Shown here in pieces: positions 18,990-28,174 of a DNA stretch of 64,000 bases. Under the pieces are notes generated by a model. The model searched no databases and was not told the DNA's origin. It saw only the letters and a program-made list of their open reading frames with translations. Numbering within the stretch: position 1 is the stretch's first letter; each line of letters opens with the position of its first letter. The translations under genes and the position numbers were made by a program. The stretch is taken from contig JBNLDC010000042.1 in NCBI GenBank assembly GCA_050304135.1, positions 32,237-96,236 on the forward strand. The letters run 5' to 3'. The DNA comes from JAFGNB01 sp050304135 (GTDB lineage Bacteria; Fibrobacterota; Chitinivibrionia; Chitinivibrionales; Chitinispirillaceae).

Positions 18990-19807
18990 ATACCGGATTC
19001 GGCTTTTCGGAAATTCTTCTCGTTCTTGTTATTGTCGTGGTGTTTTTCGGTTCCAAGGAACTGCCGGGATTCCTGCGCGAGATTGCAAAGTTCACTGCCA
19101 AGGTCCGTCGCTACAGTGACCGGATCAAACGGGAACTTGACGACGTGACCCGGTCGCTTGATCCGCAGCCGGCACCGGTTGCAGATGAACACTCCACAAA
19201 AAAAACGGAACTAAGGAAACAGTATCTTTCCGCACGTAAAGCACTCGATGAATCGTCACGTACCGAAAAATCCACACTGATAACTGCCACGGTACGTGAA
19301 TACCCGGCGGTACAAAAGGCGACGATGATTATGCTCTACGTGGAGATGGGGGCGGAGGTGATCACAAGGCCACTGATCCGCGAACTCATCAGCAGCGGAA
19401 AAAGGGTTGTGCTACCCTATACTGTCGCTAACACCGCGGAAATGAGAGTTGCCGAAGTGTTCAATATCGATAACGATATTACCACCGGAAACTACGCCGT
19501 CCCCGAGCCGCGCGAGGAGTTGCGGAAAAAAATCTTTAAAAGTGATATCGAGGTGGTACTCTGTCCGGGGGTTGCCTTTGATCCCCAGGGGGGCAGGCTC
19601 GGGCGTGGGCGCGGCTGTTACGACGGTTTTCTGAGTGAACTGCGCGGTCAGGTGCCGATCATCGGTCTGGCCTTTGACTGTCAGATGCTCACTGAGGCCC
19701 TGCCGTTTGACTATCATGATGTGCCGATGGATATGGTGATTACCGAAAGCGGTATTGTTGTCGGATCACCGGAACGCAACGTGGCTGCAAGCGGACTGCA
19801 GGGGTAG
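18986..19807 (+). CDS. Fusion: TatA/B-like membrane segment + 5-formyltetrahydrofolate cyclo-ligase
   Basis: 273 aa with a GTG start overlapping tatC's stop by 4 nt. Residues ~7-24 are one membrane helix followed by FFGSKELPGFLREIAKF, the hinge and amphipathic helix of TatA/TatB, then a short charged segment. After a Pro-rich linker (~60-70) the rest is a full 5-FCL domain: TELRKQYLSARKALD at its start, and CPGVAFDPQGGRLGRGRGCYDGFL with the glycine-rich ATP/folate loop near its end. 5-FCL converts 5-formyl-THF to methenyl-THF using ATP. The frame is continuous with no stop or obvious frameshift between the parts. It may serve as the TatB of this operon while carrying a folate enzyme at the membrane. 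Which activity is retained is unknown. Confidence 0.85.
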   Translation: MNTGFGFSEILLVLVIVVVFFGSKELPGFLREIAKFTAKVRRYSDRIKRELDDVTRSLDPQPAPVADEHSTKKTELRKQYLSARKALDESSRTEKSTLITATVREYPAVQKATMIMLYVEMGAEVITRPLIRELISSGKRVVLPYTVANTAEMRVAEVFNIDNDITTGNYAVPEPREELRKKIFKSDIEVVLCPGVAFDPQGGRLGRGRGCYDGFLSELRGQVPIIGLAFDCQMLTEALPFDYHDVPMDMVITESGIVVGSPERNVAASGLQG

Positions 19808-19819
19808 GGATGCATCCCT

Positions 19820-20878
19820 ATGGTCTTTAAGGTCATTCTTATAATCCTGTCTAGTGTACTTGCCGTCGGGGTGGTGGTTCTCTTTGCTCCCTTGGCAGTT
19901 CGTCTCTCGTTCTCCGCAGCGGGGCTGCAGGTAACTGGTGGCGGCGTTGTATCATTTTTACATCCGGGAGTTCTTTCGGTGACGATTGATCTGACCGGTA
20001 AAAAGTCCCGTCTTATTGTTCTGGGTCGGGCGTTGGGGAGTAAAAAGAAAAAAAAGGAATCTACCGGTCCGGCAACCGATGCAACCGAAAATGTTTCCCC
20101 TGCAGAGGAGCCGGAAGTGCTGCCGGAACCACCGATCGAAGATCTGCCCAGGGTGGAGGCGACAGTACCGGAAGAACTCGTAGAAGTACCGGAACAACCG
20201 AGCGAAGAACTGCCAGTTGTTAAGACAATTGAAGTAACTCCAGCACCGGACACACCACTGGCAGAGCATATATCACCTGCAGAGAATATAGAGGAACCAC
20301 CGGCCCCGACGGTACCATCAGAATTACCTCCTGCCGAGATGGCCGAGGTGCCGGAAACTTTTTCTGCCGGCGTAGACAGCATGGAGTCTGCTGTGCAGGC
20401 GGATGTGAAGCCCGAAGAAAAGGTGGCTCCGGAGGCGAAAAAAAAGGATAATTGGTTTACGCGGCTTGAACGCAACCGGTATCTGTTTTTTATCCGTAAC
20501 AGCAGGTGGCGCTCCAAAGTGCTCCGCTGGCTGGTACGGGTGATTCGTACCCTTTTTCATCTTGTACGGTTCGATCATTTTCAGCTGGCGATTCGTGCCG
20601 GGGTACATGATCCGGTGTTGATCGGAACCTTTTCGGGTTTGTATCAGGCGCTCCTGAATGGTCTGCCGCTCAAGCGTCCGTATGCATTTGTGTACGAACC
20701 GGTATTCATGCGGAACTGTTTTGAATGCAGCGGAAGTATTCGGGTCTCCACTTCGTTGGCCCGGGTGCTGACACCGGTTGGCGTGGCTGTGGTTACCTTT
20801 CCGTTGGTGCATACGCTCTGGCTGGTCTGGTGTGTCTGGCGTCGTGAACGCCGATATCGTAAAGAAGCGGTGGCATGA
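19820..20878 (+). CDS. DUF2953-like membrane protein with long Pro/Glu-rich insert
   Basis: 352 aa. It has an N-terminal membrane helix (ILIILSSVLAVGVVVLFAPLAV) and a beta-rich start (LSFSAAGLQVTGGGVVSF). A ~120-residue Pro/Glu/Val-rich stretch (~90-205) follows, then a basic helical region (WFTRLERNRYLFFIRNSRWR) and a C-terminal part with a last hydrophobic helix. This outline fits DUF2953, but I place it there mainly from the order of elements. The function is unknown. Its stop overlaps the mlaE start by 4 nt (ATGA), so a link with lipid transport or envelope upkeep is possible. Confidence 0.6.
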   Translation: MVFKVILIILSSVLAVGVVVLFAPLAVRLSFSAAGLQVTGGGVVSFLHPGVLSVTIDLTGKKSRLIVLGRALGSKKKKKESTGPATDATENVSPAEEPEVLPEPPIEDLPRVEATVPEELVEVPEQPSEELPVVKTIEVTPAPDTPLAEHISPAENIEEPPAPTVPSELPPAEMAEVPETFSAGVDSMESAVQADVKPEEKVAPEAKKKDNWFTRLERNRYLFFIRNSRWRSKVLRWLVRVIRTLFHLVRFDHFQLAIRAGVHDPVLIGTFSGLYQALLNGLPLKRPYAFVYEPVFMRNCFECSGSIRVSTSLARVLTPVGVAVVTFPLVHTLWLVWCVWRRERRYRKEAVA

Positions 20879-21657
20879 AAAATATTTTCGATGAACTTGC
20901 GGTCAGCGCGGGGGTATTCACCCGGGAACAGGTGGAACGGGTGGGAGATATTGCCCTCTTCACCTGGAGAATATTCCGGGTTTTCCCTTCAACCTTCAAA
21001 CGATTTCATCTGGTGGTCGAGCAGATGATGGTGCTCGGAGTATCGTCGCTGCCGATTATCATCATGACATCGGTCTTTGTGGGGGCGGTGAGTACCTGGC
21101 AGGTGCAGTATCTCTTCGCCAGTGCCATTCCGCTGACCTACCTCGGGGCCGCGGTCGGGAAGGCGGTGTTCACCGAACTCGGGCCGGTGTTTACCGCGCT
21201 CATCATCACCGGTCGCATCAGTGCCAAGCTTGCGGCGGAACTCGGTACCATGCGGGTGACCGAGCAGGTCGACGCGATGACCTGCCTGTCGCTTGATCCC
21301 TACACCTATCTTCTGGCTCCCCGGCTTATTGCAGGGGTGGTGATGCTGCCGATTCTTACCATATTCTCCTCTTTCATTGCCATCGTCAGTGCACAACTCC
21401 TCGCACAAATGGCACTCGGTCTCGATGCGGCAATTTTTTATCAGGGTCTTAAATGGCTTTTCAGAGTTCAGGATGTGGTGATCTGCCTGGTGAAAGCATT
21501 CGTGTTCGGCAGTGTTATTTCACTTTCCGGGTGTTATTTCGGGTATCTGGCCAGCGGTGGTGCGGTAGGGGTGGGTGTCGCGACAAAGAATGCCGTGGTA
21601 GCCGCGATGGTGCTGATTCTGCTGAGTAACCTGATTGTGGTGAATATTCTGATTTGA
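20875..21657 (+). CDS. mlaE: MlaE-family ABC transporter permease (lipid transport)
   Basis: 260 aa, the usual length. Family motifs are VGAVSTWQVQYLF, GKAVFTELGPVFTALIITGRISAKLAAELGTMRVTEQVDAM (EQ loop that contacts the ATPase) and ATKNAVVAAMVLILLSNLI at the end, with about five membrane helices. MlaE works with an ATPase (MlaF) and an MCE protein (MlaD) to move phospholipids between membranes. Neither partner follows: the next 280 bp are non-coding, and then an unrelated AT-rich lipoprotein begins. The operon either ends here or was broken by insertion of accessory DNA. Confidence 0.88.
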   Translation: MKNIFDELAVSAGVFTREQVERVGDIALFTWRIFRVFPSTFKRFHLVVEQMMVLGVSSLPIIIMTSVFVGAVSTWQVQYLFASAIPLTYLGAAVGKAVFTELGPVFTALIITGRISAKLAAELGTMRVTEQVDAMTCLSLDPYTYLLAPRLIAGVVMLPILTIFSSFIAIVSAQLLAQMALGLDAAIFYQGLKWLFRVQDVVICLVKAFVFGSVISLSGCYFGYLASGGAVGVGVATKNAVVAAMVLILLSNLIVVNILI

Positions 21658-21744
21658 AACAGAAGTCAGAATATAGAATACTGTCAACTTCACATTGATT
21701 TCCGTCAGGTGTCCTATACGTGTGACAAGAGAAAACAACATACT

Positions 21745-21783
21745 CATTGTGTGGCCTGGTTCCCAGATTCAGGCCACACAATG
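21745..21783. repeat. Perfect 14-bp inverted repeat (hairpin)
   Basis: CATTGTGTGGCCTG (21745-21758) pairs perfectly with CAGGCCACACAATG (21770-21783) across an 11-nt loop. No T-tract follows on either strand, so it is a poor terminator for mlaE. The GTGTGGCCTGG core recurs at 22790, so this is probably part of a repeat family. Confidence 0.6.
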
Positions 21784-21937
21784 AGAGATGGTAACATAAT
21801 GTATGAAAACAGAGGGGGCACCCGCCGTTTTGTTGCACATAACCGTTTTGCACACGATATATTGACAAAGAAAGACAACGTACCACAAGTAAAATGTTAT
21901 CAAGTGGTTCCAGGTCAATAAAGGTGGAATTTTCCAT

Positions 21938-22489
21938 ATGGTAATAATTCAAACTTACTCAATAAAAACAGCGATAGTACTGCTATTTGTAATGTTGCTT
22001 AATTTAAAATGCAGTTGGTTTGAAAGTCAAGAAGATCAGCTGTCGTTTTCAAGGACACCTTGCAAAGAAAACAAGTTAAAGCTTGATGGCTATTATTACA
22101 GGTCATTAAGTTTTGATAATATTGAAATTTACTTTTTTTTCCGAAATGGTAATTTGCTATACGGCACAGCTACAAATCTGGGTGGTTTAGCGAATTTGGA
22201 GAGCTTCTTTTCAAATGGGAAGTATTATGAACATGCAAAAAATGATAATACGTTTTGGGGCATATTCCGCATTACCGGTAATACAATCGAATATGAACGC
22301 TGGGTACCTGCTGATGGAATGGGATCTGCCCCGGTCTACCGCTACACTGGTACAATTCTAAATGACACCACCTTTCAAATGTATTCATCCTGCCGTGTAG
22401 ATGGGACGGATGAAAATCCATATAACTATGTTTTCAAGTACAAACGATTCAGTTCCAAGCCCGACAGCGTGACAAAATTTATTCCATGA
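21938..22489 (+). CDS. Small lipoprotein of unknown function
   Basis: 183 aa, AT-rich compared with the genes before it. The N-terminal hydrophobic segment ends in LLNLKC, a lipobox-like site at about Cys-25. The mature part is beta-rich (DGYYYRSLSFDNIEIYFFF, then a TFWGIFRITGNTIEYERW block) and resembles small secreted 'lipocalin-like' proteins of Fibrobacterota and Bacteroidota. No family is assigned. It stands alone between mlaE and a repeat-rich gap. An AGGTGG lies 11 nt before the ATG. Confidence 0.6.
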   Translation: MVIIQTYSIKTAIVLLFVMLLNLKCSWFESQEDQLSFSRTPCKENKLKLDGYYYRSLSFDNIEIYFFFRNGNLLYGTATNLGGLANLESFFSNGKYYEHAKNDNTFWGIFRITGNTIEYERWVPADGMGSAPVYRYTGTILNDTTFQMYSSCRVDGTDENPYNYVFKYKRFSSKPDSVTKFIP

Positions 22490-23121
22490 AAATTCATGTA
22501 AACTAAATTATACCTGTAATCGTCAGTTAATTTTCATAGGCAGGAACGACCCGTTTTTCCTCATCATCAACATTGTTCCAGGTCAATGACATAACAAAGC
22601 AGGTAATTTTGACTGATAATACAATATGGATACGTATCACCCTTTACAGTAATCTTCAGTTTCGTACCATAGTCACTATCCCATACCCACCGCCTTGTTA
22701 GCCAGGACTCTTGGGGTGACATCACCGGTGGTATTAAACATGGTGCGCACGGGTGCCCTTACCGTCTAACAACAAGATTAAATTATCATGTGTGGCCTGG
22801 ATCTGTGATCCAGGTATCATTTCCGAAGGTGTCATACCCTCTCCATTTTGTTTGACTGTGGCGCTTTTAAACGCGCAGTACCGTAACATCGGAGCTGTAT
22901 GCGTCTAGACGTGCATTGTCTGGACTCGGGAACCCGGATCACAGATCCAGAGCACACTTGTTTTATTTTTTTCTTCTTTTTGTCACACGCTAAGGGACCC
23001 GCGCGGCTTATCACTTCCTAATACCAACAGAACTGTTTTCACCTGAAAACAGAATATTTCCTCGATGGTTGCAATTCTATCCTGGTGTTGGTACATTGAT
23101 AGTAAGAGAAGGAGTTTGATA
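22490..23121. other. Gene-free stretch with repeats
   Basis: About 630 bp without a credible gene. It contains the inverted-repeat pair described at 22790-22957. Its end holds the ribosome site (GAAGGAG) for the gene at 23122. Confidence 0.4.
22790..22957. repeat. ~168-bp element bounded by 22-bp inverted repeats
   Basis: The left arm (22790-22811) contains GTGTG, two different bases, then CTGGATCTGTGATCC. The right arm (22936-22957) is its reverse complement at 20 of 22 positions. The interior (~124 bp) has no gene. This is the outline of a MITE-like or structured-RNA element. No target-site duplication was recognised. Confidence 0.45.
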
Positions 23122-23979
23122 ATGCCTATAATTTACAACTATTCCGACTATCATACCTTCCTTGCAGACTGGTTTATGGAGAAAAAAAGAACGAACAAAT
23201 CGTTTTCATATACCCGCTTTGCCGAAGAGGCCGGTTTTCGTGATCGGGGATTTTTACACAACGTTATTCACGGAAAACGGGATCTTACCAAGGCAAGCCT
23301 CATCAAGGTCGTCGCTGCCATCGGCCTCACGATCTCCGAGGCTGAATACTTCGAAAACATGGTGTTTTTCAATAAAGCGTCGAATCTCAATGAGCGAAGG
23401 TATTTCTTTGAAAAGATGAACCAGGTGCGATCCGGCGATAAAGCGGCTATCGAAGCATGCCGATTGCGCACTGATCAGTACGAATTCTATGCGGAGTGGC
23501 ACCACAGCGCTATCAGGTCCCTTATCGATATGTATCCGGCACATTCGTCGGATTATGGATGGCTTGCAAAAAAAATCTATCCGCCAATCTCTGTAAAAAC
23601 AGCAAAAAAATCCGTTGAACTGTTGTTGCATCTGGGACTTGTCGAACCCGACGATCGCGGCGGGTTTCGTTTGACCAGCAAAAGTATTACTACGGGCCGG
23701 GAGGTTAAAAGTCTTGCCGTGCAACAGTTTCATAAGCATTCCGCAGATCTTGCAAAACGGGCGATCGAGGTTCTTCCGCCGAAAAACAGAAATATTACCG
23801 GATTGACTCTCGGGATTTCTGAACCGGTATACCGGCAGATATGTGATGAAATTGAGGCGTTCAGGGCAAAAATAGTAACACTTGCAGAGGCGGATGATCA
23901 CGCCGATCGCACGTACCAGTTGAATGTTCACCTGTTTCCGGTTACAAAAACCGATATTTCACCAGCGGGGGACAAATGA
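23122..23979 (+). CDS. TIGR02147/DUF4423 family protein, second copy type
   Basis: 285 aa from ATG 23122, with GAAGGAG 8 nt upstream. The open frame reaches back to 23065, but MPIIYNYSDYHTFLADWF is the family-type N-terminus. The layout is as in the protein at 1534: an N-terminal helical part with a possible helix-turn-helix (FRDRGFLHNVIHGKRDLTK), then a C-terminal part with KKIYPPISVKTAKKSVELL and LNVHLFPV at the end. It is clearly diverged from the first copy. The stop overlaps the next gene's ATG by 4 nt. It again sits directly upstream of lipoprotein genes with carboxypeptidase-like and propeller domains, repeating the pairing seen at 1534/2367. Confidence 0.85.
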   Translation: MPIIYNYSDYHTFLADWFMEKKRTNKSFSYTRFAEEAGFRDRGFLHNVIHGKRDLTKASLIKVVAAIGLTISEAEYFENMVFFNKASNLNERRYFFEKMNQVRSGDKAAIEACRLRTDQYEFYAEWHHSAIRSLIDMYPAHSSDYGWLAKKIYPPISVKTAKKSVELLLHLGLVEPDDRGGFRLTSKSITTGREVKSLAVQQFHKHSADLAKRAIEVLPPKNRNITGLTLGISEPVYRQICDEIEAFRAKIVTLAEADDHADRTYQLNVHLFPVTKTDISPAGDK

Positions 23980-25772
23980 TTGTGCGAATTTTATTGCGGA
24001 TGGTTTCGTTAACCATGTTGCCGTTCATTCTGTCGTGCAGTGTAAATTTGGCAGGAAATACTTCTGAAACAGGAAATGCCCGTATTGCCGGTATTATTTA
24101 CGAACCTGACGGAGTAACACCTGCACAAGGGGCAACGGTGATCATCAGGTCACAGAATTCGTTGGCAGCAATCGCCGGAGTTGTTGGGGAGCCCGCGAAC
24201 GGTACAGCAGATACCGTCGTTACCGATAATGCCGGTCGGTATTCATTCGATACAACGATTAATGAGGGGATATATTCGATTGAAGCAACAAAAGATGCCA
24301 ATGCCGCATTTTCCAGTCCGGTAAATGTGGGCAACACCCCTCCAACAATGGACCTGGACCCGATGACCCTCAAACCGACCGGAACGGTTACCGGTACCAT
24401 ACACCTTATTGGAGGCGGTGATCCAACCGAGGTGTATGTACTTGTGTTTGGAATAGATCGCTTTACGCAGGTAAACAGCGAGGGTTACTTTTCGTTCGGC
24501 GATCTTGGTGAAGGAACGTATCATCTCAAGATAATCACCACGCTCGACGATTACAGCGCATTTGATACCGTGGGGATTCCGGTCGTATCGTCTGATACAA
24601 CCAATCTGGGGACAATCAACCTCTCCTACAGCGGTATCCAGGCACCGCAGAATATTAGTGTGACCTACGATCCGGTTACGATGGCCGCAACACTGCACTG
24701 GGACAGGGTTGATCACCCGCAGGTGAAGTACTACATCGTCTACCGAATGGATACAGAAATACTGTTGCCGAATGACACCAGAACATTCCTGTATACAAAA
24801 CGACTCAACGATCACCAGATTACCGACACCTTCTTTGTTGACAGTACAATACCTGCTTACAATCCCCCTAAAATTCCAGAGTCGGTATTTTACCGCGTAG
24901 TCACAGTTGACAGTGCCGAAAATGAGGGTTCCGCAAGCGCTACGGTGGAACTGATTTTTAAGCAGTTATTTTCTACCGTCAACATAGGAGACCTGTCCGA
25001 AAACCACGCTTTCACGATTGTCGACTATATGATTGCCGGTAACGGCGACATCTATATAACCGGTGGTGTAGAGAGTTGTATATACATCACTGATTCATCG
25101 TTCAATAACAAAGAATCCATCCCGACCATGGCGCCGGGTGATTCCCAGGGAATCCCCGTTACAAAGCCGTTCATCCCGGGTCATATCTGCAGAACCGGTA
25201 ACCCGGACCTGCTGTATGTAGAAAATTTCACTACTGCAACAGTGTTTGTTTTTGACAATATGAACACCTGTATCGACTCTATTGACGATCCGTCAATTAC
25301 AGCGCAGGGAATTTCCGATCTCGAAGTGATCAATGGTTCACTCTATGTGTTGACCAGCGAAGATTCGGTGATCAGCTTTGGCAGCGAAGGCCGACGAAAA
25401 ACCGCCTGGTACACTGAAAAGGGGCAGTGCATTGCCGATGGCGGCGGCAATGTTGTTATTGGCAAAGACTTGGGCTATAATGGCGAGCTCTGCCGGTATG
25501 ACAGCAGTGGTAACCTGCTTTCAAGCATACCCATGGAGTATACCAGACCGATGTCAATTGCGATTGATACGGCTCAGCAGTACCTCTATATGCTGACCAT
25601 TCCCCCTCATTCATCTCCGGAATTGCAGCTGTACAACCGGGATATGGCCATTATCGACCGGTATCCGTACAGTTATACTGTATTTAATAATTCACTGCAG
25701 TTACTTGGCAATGGCACATTGCTGGTACACGATGACGTAGATCTTATCAGGTTCAATGTATTCAATAAATAG
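23976..25772 (+). CDS. Lipoprotein with carboxypeptidase-like, FnIII-like and propeller domains (first of pair)
   Basis: 598 aa. The signal peptide ends FILSC, a good lipobox with Cys-21. Residues ~35-110 form a carboxypeptidase-regulatory-like domain (GIIYEPDGVTPAQGATVII). ~120-205 is a second beta-sandwich (GTVTGTIHLIGG). ~215-320 is FnIII-like (QNISVTYDPVTMAATLHWDR). From ~330 to the end come NHL/SMP30-like blades. The start overlaps the TIGR02147 stop by 4 nt. It is a paralog of the next gene, with the same domain order. The role is probably surface-exposed binding or sensing. The ligand is unknown. Confidence 0.75.
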   Translation: MIVRILLRMVSLTMLPFILSCSVNLAGNTSETGNARIAGIIYEPDGVTPAQGATVIIRSQNSLAAIAGVVGEPANGTADTVVTDNAGRYSFDTTINEGIYSIEATKDANAAFSSPVNVGNTPPTMDLDPMTLKPTGTVTGTIHLIGGGDPTEVYVLVFGIDRFTQVNSEGYFSFGDLGEGTYHLKIITTLDDYSAFDTVGIPVVSSDTTNLGTINLSYSGIQAPQNISVTYDPVTMAATLHWDRVDHPQVKYYIVYRMDTEILLPNDTRTFLYTKRLNDHQITDTFFVDSTIPAYNPPKIPESVFYRVVTVDSAENEGSASATVELIFKQLFSTVNIGDLSENHAFTIVDYMIAGNGDIYITGGVESCIYITDSSFNNKESIPTMAPGDSQGIPVTKPFIPGHICRTGNPDLLYVENFTTATVFVFDNMNTCIDSIDDPSITAQGISDLEVINGSLYVLTSEDSVISFGSEGRRKTAWYTEKGQCIADGGGNVVIGKDLGYNGELCRYDSSGNLLSSIPMEYTRPMSIAIDTAQQYLYMLTIPPHSSPELQLYNRDMAIIDRYPYSYTVFNNSLQLLGNGTLLVHDDVDLIRFNVFNK

Positions 25773-25803
25773 ACACCACTGCGCTACCTTCTCAGGAGGA
25801 GTC

Positions 25804-27660
25804 ATGAAATACGGAACACAACTCTTGCTGGTACTGACAACACTGTTGCTGCATCACTGTCAGAACAGCTCACCGACGATTACCGGTCATGTCCCCGAAA
25901 ATGGTGCTGTTTCGGGCATAATTCTAAATACGGACGGAGTAACCCCCGCAGCCGGAGCCCGGGTAATGATACGCCCCAGGGATTTTCTTGCCGAGCCCGC
26001 AGCTGAGGGCCTCGGCAAATTGAACTCCATCAAAGATACGGTGATGACCAGCAGTGAGGGTGCTTTCTCGTTTGATACGTTTATTGAGAACGGTACGTAC
26101 CTGATCGAAGCGATGAGTGATAACGACATCGTGATTATCGATTCGGTCAGAGTAACACATGATAGAGCGATTACCACACCCCCGGCAACCCTTCAACCGG
26201 CCGGGACCATCAAAGGGAGCGTACTCAATTCCGAAGGCCGTGCCGTTAAAGATGTTTTTGTATTAGCTTTCGGGATTGACCGTTTTACCCGGGTAACGGA
26301 GGACGGCAGCTTCCGCTTTACCAACCTTGGCGCAGGAACCTATGCACTGCGGATACTGTCATTGACAGAAAATTATGGTGCTTTTGATACCTCTGACATT
26401 AACGTGGTAGCCGCAGATACAACGGATATCGGTATCGTTACATTACAATCCGACAACCTTCCGGTACCTCAGAACCTTACGGCCTCCTACGATACAACAA
26501 CAATGCGGGTGACTCTTTGCTGGAACAGATGTACTGTTCCTGGAGTCACTGGATACGCGGTTTTTCGCAGAATTGCAGATTCGAATATGGTCTTTGCAAA
26601 TCTAAACAGCCGATATCCATTAACCGATACTGATACGGTAATGATTGACAGTACGGCACAACAGGATGACCGTTACGAGTATCGTGTGGCAGCGACCGGA
26701 GTGAACCATGAGGCAGGGACAAAAAGTAACAGTGTCTTCGTAACTGCTGCTTCATACTTTTCTGTTGATACCAGTTTCACGTTGAGCGAAAACGAGTTTC
26801 TGCCTGCAGCACTTCCGATGGAAATTGCGGTGTCGGATAACGGGGACCTCTATTTTACGGACGTCACAAACCACTGTGTTCAGGTATTTGATCGAACCAT
26901 GAATTTTAAACGAAGAATAGGTGAAGGGTATCTCACTAATCCACGGAAAATCGTTATCGATGAAAACGGCCGGGTGATTGTATCGTGTGTACGTCCACTA
27001 TCCGGGCCCTATGATTCTAATGGAAGTATTATTGACACCTTAGAATCGCCCGTCTCAAAATTTTATATTTTTAATACCGCCGGAGGTATGGTCGACAGCA
27101 TCACCGATACCGTACTGTCCAGGCAGCGAATAATCGATTTCGATGCAAAGGATAGCCTCGTATACCTTATTGAATACAACAGTACGGGCTATTCTGTATC
27201 GATATACACCTATAGTGGGACTCGATTGCGCTCGTGGTTTCAAGATGTGAACTGGATACAGAAAATCCTTAAAGGCAGGAATGACCAGTTATTCCTCGGG
27301 TACAGTTCAGATAGTAATTACGGAATAAACCTCTACGATACTCTCGGCACCCTTGTTTCCCAGCAATATGCAGGCAGAGGTCTTCTCTATGATATGGCAT
27401 ATGATGAAAGCAATAATCAGCTGTACCTTCTTCTGGAAGATTATTATATAGATTCAGAGAGTTCCACGGTCAGGAGAACTACCTTTCAGGTATATGACGA
27501 GAATTACCAGCTCAAGGCAACGATGCATAAGGATGCGGGTTTTTCGACTCGGAATTACTCGAATTTTCACCTGTCCGGCAACGGGGAAACAGTAATCTTT
27601 TACAATCCCTACTATTATTATACTCCTGAGCTGATTCGGTGTAATCCTTTAAATAACTGA
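25804..27660 (+). CDS. Lipoprotein with carboxypeptidase-like, FnIII-like and propeller domains (second of pair)
   Basis: 618 aa from ATG 25804, preceded by AGGAGGAG. An in-frame start at 25756 lies inside the previous gene and lacks a signal peptide. The signal peptide ends LLLHHC. Domain order matches the preceding protein: GIILNTDGVTPAAGARVMI (carboxypeptidase-like), GTIKGSVLNSEG, QNLTASYDTTTMRVTLCW (FnIII-like), then a propeller beginning EIAVSDNGDLYFTDVTNHCVQVFDR, an NHL-type blade. Only ~30 bp separate it from the previous stop, so the two arose by tandem duplication and share a transcript. The function is unknown. Confidence 0.75.
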   Translation: MKYGTQLLLVLTTLLLHHCQNSSPTITGHVPENGAVSGIILNTDGVTPAAGARVMIRPRDFLAEPAAEGLGKLNSIKDTVMTSSEGAFSFDTFIENGTYLIEAMSDNDIVIIDSVRVTHDRAITTPPATLQPAGTIKGSVLNSEGRAVKDVFVLAFGIDRFTRVTEDGSFRFTNLGAGTYALRILSLTENYGAFDTSDINVVAADTTDIGIVTLQSDNLPVPQNLTASYDTTTMRVTLCWNRCTVPGVTGYAVFRRIADSNMVFANLNSRYPLTDTDTVMIDSTAQQDDRYEYRVAATGVNHEAGTKSNSVFVTAASYFSVDTSFTLSENEFLPAALPMEIAVSDNGDLYFTDVTNHCVQVFDRTMNFKRRIGEGYLTNPRKIVIDENGRVIVSCVRPLSGPYDSNGSIIDTLESPVSKFYIFNTAGGMVDSITDTVLSRQRIIDFDAKDSLVYLIEYNSTGYSVSIYTYSGTRLRSWFQDVNWIQKILKGRNDQLFLGYSSDSNYGINLYDTLGTLVSQQYAGRGLLYDMAYDESNNQLYLLLEDYYIDSESSTVRRTTFQVYDENYQLKATMHKDAGFSTRNYSNFHLSGNGETVIFYNPYYYYTPELIRCNPLNN

Positions 27661-27851
27661 TGTTGGCCAACTGGGCTGAATCCTGCCGTTTTCTCATGAT
27701 GGCACATAGTGGCTCTATTCAGAGCAGGAAAAATGGAAAACGTATCAGGCTCCGGAATGACTAATCCGCCTGCATTTTTCTCGATCGTTCGAGCTTTATG
27801 CAGTGTTAAAACCGGCAAAAACCCCATAAACGGTCATAATATCACAAAATC

Positions 27852-27880
27852 TTGCCCAACCAATAAAATTGTTGTATATT
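27852..27880 (+). promoter_or_regulatory. Promoter of tRNA-Glu
   Basis: TTGCCC (27852-27857) and TATATT (27875-27880) are separated by exactly 17 nt, a sigma-70-like pair. The -10 ends 17 nt before the first base of the tRNA. Confidence 0.75.
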
Positions 27881-27897
27881 ATACGCCTGTTTTTAAC

Positions 27898-27972
27898 GGT
27901 CCCATCGTCTAGTGGTCAGGACACAGGATTTTCATTCCTGGAACAGGGGTTCAATTCCCCTTGGGACTACCA
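27898..27972 (+). tRNA. tRNA-Glu (anticodon UUC)
   Basis: A complete cloverleaf of 75 nt with encoded CCA. The acceptor stem is GGTCCCA with TGGGACT. The D arm contains GTCTAGTGGTCAGGAC. The anticodon stem CAGGA/TCCTG encloses the loop TTTTCAT with TTC as anticodon. The T arm has GGGGTTCAATTCCCC. A promoter precedes it and a strong terminator follows, so it is an independent unit. Confidence 0.97.
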
Positions 27973-28015
27973 AAGGCTGCCCGATACATCTGATGTATCG
28001 GGCAGCCTTTTTATT
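27972..28015 (+). terminator. Strong intrinsic terminator of tRNA-Glu
   Basis: The 18-bp arm AAAGGCTGCCCGATACAT (27972-27989) pairs perfectly with 27993-28010 across a 3-nt loop, followed by TTTATTTT. It begins at the last base of the tRNA. Confidence 0.93.
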
Positions 28016-28174
28016 TTGCATGTCATTGTATCCGTTACCGGTGTAGAGACGCCATGGCATGGCATCTCTACGTTACATCAGGGTCAAAATCTATATTATT
28101 CAGGTATCTGGTTTCCGGGTTAATCTCACCAGACATATCCTTCTGATCTCGCCTGATGGACGGTATCCTGAATA

